Assembly: GCA_012839665.1 (NCBI GenBank)
Contig: DUMX01000254.1
Span: 1 to 7,586, forward strand
DNA: 7,586 nucleotides
Reading direction: 5' to 3'
From: Gelria sp.
GTDB lineage: Bacteria > Bacillota > Syntrophomonadia > Syntrophomonadales > Syntrophomonadaceae
Below are positions 5,689 to 7,586 of the stretch, piece by piece (position 1 is the stretch's first letter; each line of letters opens with the position of its first letter). Below the pieces are notes generated by a model. The model did no database searches and had not been told where the DNA came from. It saw nothing but the letters and a program-made list of their open reading frames with translations. The position numbers and the translations under genes are program-made.

Positions 5689-6984
5689 ATGGCTGAAGAT
5701 AAATTTACCGCCATTATAGTTGGGGCTGGACCAGCGGGAAGTACTGCTGCTTATATGCTGGCCCGGGAGGGCATTGATGTACTGCTGATTGAAAGAGGCG
5801 AAACCCCCGGAAGTAAAAATATGTTCGGGGGACGTATGTATAGCTATGTTTTGCATAGAATTATCCCGGAATTTTGGGAGGAGGCCCCCCTGGAAAGGCA
5901 GGTTAGCCGTGAAGTTATAACTATGCTGGACGGGGAAAAAAGTGCGTCTATCTCTTGCCAGAATGAAAACTGGGCCAAGCCTCCCTATCATTCCTTTACC
6001 CTCTTAAGAGCAGAATTTGATGCCTGGCTGGCGGCTCAAGCCGAAGATGCCGGGGCCATGCTCGCCTGCGGTATTCGGGTGGATGATGTGATAATGGAAG
6101 GTAACCGGATAATAGGTATTCGTGCTGGTGAAGATGAAATTTTAGCTGACGTGGTTATTGCTGCTGATGGAGCTAATTCAATTATTAGTGAAAAAGCCGG
6201 ATTACGCAGCAAATTATCCCCGGCGGACCTGGCTACTGGAGTTAAACAAGTTATCGAGTTGCCGGCAAAGACTATTGAAGAGCGTTTTAACCTGCAACCA
6301 GGTACCGGAGTTGCTCACCTTTATGCCGGCACCTGTACTCGGGGTATGCCGGGAGGTGGATTTTTATACACTAATAAAAGCAGCATTTCCCTGGGGCTGG
6401 TTATAAAAGCTTCCGAACTGCAGAAAAACCAGCATCTGCTGGTCGACCTGGTGGAAGATTTTAAAAGTCAACCGTCAATTGCGCCATTAATCTCTGGAGG
6501 GGAGGTCGTAGAATATTCTGCCCATCTGGTTCCGGAAGGAGGCATCAGTATGGCTCCCCGCCTTTTTAGCGATGGCATTTTAGTTACCGGGGATGCGGCT
6601 GGCTTCTGCATAAACCTGGGGTATATGGTGCGGGGAATGGATTTGGCTATTGCTTCTGGTGAAGCTGCAGCTAGGAGTGTAATGGAAGCAGTCAAAAAGG
6701 ACGATTTTTCCGCTAATAGTCTGGGTATCTATAAAGATTTATTAGCGAAAAATGGAGTTTGGCCGGTTATGGAAACATATCACCGGGCACCACAGCTGCT
6801 TGATACCCGGAGATTATATAGTAACTACCCGGCCTTATTAAATAATCTTCTAGTAGAAATGTTTACTATAGACGGCACCCCACCTGTAAATCTTATGGAT
6901 AAACTAAAGCAGCAGGTTAAAAACTCTAATACCAGCTTTATTAACCTCATAGGCGATGCCTGGAAAGGAGGGCGTTCCCTGTGA
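5689..6984 (+). CDS. fixC: FixC, FAD-dependent ETF:quinone oxidoreductase-like flavoprotein
   Basis: Takes electrons from, or gives them to, FixAB and connects with the quinone pool at the membrane surface, working with the ferredoxin-like FixX. From the ATG at 5689 the 431-residue protein has the Rossmann GAGPAG (12-17), an ERG acidic end to the second strand (35-37), DGANS (160-164) and the C-terminal FAD motif GDAAG (301-305) followed by MVRGMDLAIASGEAAA. The end, FINLIGDAWKGG, matches FixC of enteric bacteria as I recall it. It lacks the C-terminal 4Fe-4S domain of mitochondrial ETF-QO, because here that domain is the separate FixX. I prefer ATG 5689 over GTG 5680: AGGA (5675-5678) is 10 nt before the ATG but only 1 nt before the GTG, and homologues start M-x-E-D-x-F. 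Its stop overlaps the fixX start. Confidence 0.93.
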   Translation: MAEDKFTAIIVGAGPAGSTAAYMLAREGIDVLLIERGETPGSKNMFGGRMYSYVLHRIIPEFWEEAPLERQVSREVITMLDGEKSASISCQNENWAKPPYHSFTLLRAEFDAWLAAQAEDAGAMLACGIRVDDVIMEGNRIIGIRAGEDEILADVVIAADGANSIISEKAGLRSKLSPADLATGVKQVIELPAKTIEERFNLQPGTGVAHLYAGTCTRGMPGGGFLYTNKSSISLGLVIKASELQKNQHLLVDLVEDFKSQPSIAPLISGGEVVEYSAHLVPEGGISMAPRLFSDGILVTGDAAGFCINLGYMVRGMDLAIASGEAAARSVMEAVKKDDFSANSLGIYKDLLAKNGVWPVMETYHRAPQLLDTRRLYSNYPALLNNLLVEMFTIDGTPPVNLMDKLKQQVKNSNTSFINLIGDAWKGGRSL

Positions 6985-7265
6985 AAAAGATGAACATGCA
7001 GCAATTACTGGCTTGTGATAAGTTTGTAGTCGATGATGAAGAACACCATATTCTTTTAAATAAAGAAATCTGCTCTATCTGTCAGGCTAAACCTTGTATA
7101 TATGCATGCCCGGCCGGGCTTTATATTTTAAAAGATGGAGAAATTAATTTTGATGATGCTGGTTGCTTGGAATGTGGCACCTGTCGGCTCATATGCCCGC
7201 AAGAAGGAGCCCTTAGCTGGAACTACCCGCGTGGTAACTTCGGAGTGATATATCGTTATGGGTAA
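6981..7265 (+). CDS. fixX: FixX, 2x[4Fe-4S] ferredoxin-like partner of FixC
   Basis: Small iron-sulphur protein (94 residues) that relays electrons between FixC and the quinone site. It carries two complete cysteine sets: C31-x2-C34-x4-C39-x3-C43-P and C62-x2-C65-x2-C68-x3-C72-P, so it could hold two 4Fe-4S clusters. The family block CPAGLY (43-48), GCLECGTCR (61-69) and the terminal YPRGNFGVIYRYG are all present. The GTG start at 6981 overlaps the fixC TGA (GTGA), with AAAGGAGGG (6964-6972) 8 nt upstream, so translation is coupled. Enteric FixX, as I recall it, lacks the first three cysteines, so this version is more ferredoxin-like. No cap or signal sequence is visible. It closes the operon. 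Confidence 0.93.
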   Translation: MKKMNMQQLLACDKFVVDDEEHHILLNKEICSICQAKPCIYACPAGLYILKDGEINFDDAGCLECGTCRLICPQEGALSWNYPRGNFGVIYRYG

Positions 7266-7285
7266 TAAGAAAATAGAACTTTAAT

Positions 7286-7330
7286 AGACACAGATTACAC
7301 AGATTTTTTAGGATTAACACTGATTTTTTT
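7286..7330 (+). repeat. Degenerate repeat, copy B (ACACAGATT units), just past fixX
   Basis: ACACAGATT occurs at 7288-7296 and again at 7297-7305, then as ACACTGATT at 7317-7325, with T-runs after the second and third units. It starts 20 nt past the fixX stop and reads in the same direction as fixX. It aligns without gaps over 45 nt with the minus-strand element at 34-78 (27 identities, hand count). Several differences are A where copy A has G in ACGCGG. The T-runs might aid transcription termination, but I see no stable hairpin with a U-tract here. Confidence 0.55.
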
Positions 7331-7337
7331 AAAAATA

Positions 7338-7395
7338 AACACCCCGACTACTATTTTCATAGGTGGTTGTGTGCACCTGGCGTACATGGGGGGTT
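7338..7395 (+). ncRNA. Potential three-way-junction RNA structure of unknown class
   Basis: Hand folding gives a closing stem of AAC (7338-7340) and CCCC (7342-7345) with GGGG (7388-7391) and GTT (7393-7395), with one A-G mismatch. Hairpin 2 is ACTACT (7347-7352) with GGTGGT (7362-7367). Hairpin 3 is TGTGTGC (7368-7374) with GCGTACA (7380-7386) around a 5-nt loop. The linkers are only one base. The several G-U pairs make sense for plus-strand RNA but not for DNA or the opposite strand. It could be the folded 3' end of the fix mRNA, part of the neighbouring repeat element, or a separate RNA. I match it to no known riboswitch. Confidence 0.4.
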
Positions 7396-7421
7396 AATAC
7401 GAAAAAATGTTATTAGTAGTG

Positions 7422-7450
7422 TTGACAATTGTCGAGCCTGATGATAATAT
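7422..7450 (+). promoter_or_regulatory. Sigma-70-type promoter with a palindrome over the -35
   Basis: A perfect -35 TTGACA (7422-7427) is followed by TAATAT (7445-7450) after 17 nt, or by GATAAT (7443-7448) after 15 nt. The -35 lies inside GACAATTGTC (7424-7433), a perfect 10-bp palindrome within the near-palindrome TTGACAATTGTCGA (7422-7435), a natural place for a repressor to block RNA polymerase. The predicted start near 7456 gives a structured leader of about 100 nt. Confidence 0.6.
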
Positions 7451-7454
7451 AAAC

Positions 7455-7477
7455 CTTGTCGCGCGAAAGGCGGCAAG
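7455..7477 (+). ncRNA. 5' leader hairpin with GAAA tetraloop
   Basis: CTTGTCGC (7455-7462) pairs with GCGGCAAG (7470-7477) over 8 bp with one G-U. Inside, C7464 pairs with G7469 and closes a GAAA tetraloop, leaving G7463 bulged. This would be at or next to the 5' end of the transcript from the promoter at 7422-7450. It could protect the mRNA end or be the first stem of a larger regulatory leader reaching to about 7550. I considered c-di-GMP and other riboswitches but the required core sequences are absent. Confidence 0.5.
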
Positions 7478-7559
7478 CTCTTGATAAAACTGAACAGCAA
7501 GGCTAAAGTGCGGGAGAAGTGGAACTACATTTTCTTTTAATAAAAAGGAGATGCCAGCC

Positions 7560-7580
7560 ATGACTCCAAAAAACGGATAA
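7560..7580 (+). other. Six-codon reading frame behind a good ribosome binding site at the right edge
   Basis: AAGGAG (7545-7550) lies 9 nt before ATG at 7560, which encodes only MTPKNG before TAA at 7578-7580. An in-frame ATG at 7551 abuts the ribosome binding site. CTTTT (7535-7539) can pair with AAAAG (7543-7547) next to the site, as a weak hairpin. The frame may be a short leader peptide ahead of a gene beyond the window, or the start of a gene broken by a frameshift at the A-run (CCAAAAAACGG). The window ends six bases later, so I cannot tell. Confidence 0.4.
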
Positions 7581-7586
7581 CCAAAA

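Noticed and set aside
3933..7265. Nitrogen-fixation fix operon
   Set aside because: No nif genes or NifA-type upstream sites are visible, and the dehydrogenase neighbour plus carnitine-type FixA features point to acyl-CoA metabolism.
7455..7550. c-di-GMP-I, SAM, cobalamin or guanidine riboswitch
   Set aside because: A GAAA-capped stem and GCAAGGC-like bases are suggestive, but the conserved core segments and helix order of each class are absent by eye.

Overview
The window looks like part of the chromosome of an anaerobic, moderately low-GC Firmicute. Strong AGGAGG-type ribosome binding sites, tight gene spacing and AT-rich promoters point that way. An acyl-CoA dehydrogenase joined to an ETF/quinone-oxidoreductase module, plus a molybdenum-storage-like protein, would suit a syntrophic fatty-acid oxidiser of the Syntrophomonas kind. 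That placement is my inference from gene content and family recall, not from a search.

Layout. (1) Positions 1-96 hold a short hairpin and a degenerate ~10-bp-periodic repeat lying just past the stop of a minus-strand gene. (2) 97-927 (minus) encodes a YihY/BrkB-family multi-pass membrane protein. (3) 928-1344 is a divergent intergenic region with direct repeats, two perfect inverted repeats and an AT-rich promoter. (4) 1345-2414 is a two-gene plus-strand unit: an unrecognised 71-residue protein, then a 277-residue amino-acid-kinase-fold protein that resembles molybdenum storage protein (MosB-like) far more than UMP kinase. It ends in a clear rho-independent terminator. (5) 2486-2725 is a second regulatory stretch, with a strong Shine-Dalgarno that leads only into ATG-TAA and a probable promoter for the next operon. 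(6) 2726-7265 is one operon, acyl-CoA dehydrogenase-fixA-fixB-fixC-fixX, all plus strand. (7) 7266-7586 has no full-length gene but is rich in structure: a 45-nt repeat related to the one at the left edge, a potential three-way-junction RNA, a sigma-70-like promoter with a palindrome over its -35, and a leader with a GAAA-capped hairpin that ends at a good ribosome binding site followed by only six sense codons.

How the genes work together. The acyl-CoA dehydrogenase would oxidise an acyl-CoA (or run in reverse as an enoyl-CoA reductase) and exchange electrons with the FixAB flavoprotein. FixCX would connect FixAB to the quinone pool. FixA, FixC and FixB resemble the enteric carnitine-type Fix proteins as I recall them, but this FixX keeps all eight cysteines of two 4Fe-4S clusters, which the enteric FixX lacks. 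The storage-like protein could supply Mo or W for enzymes such as formate dehydrogenases, none of which is in the window.

The best candidates for something undescribed are the small-protein/MosB-like pair, the paired 3'-flanking 45-nt repeats, and the structured RNA-rich right edge.
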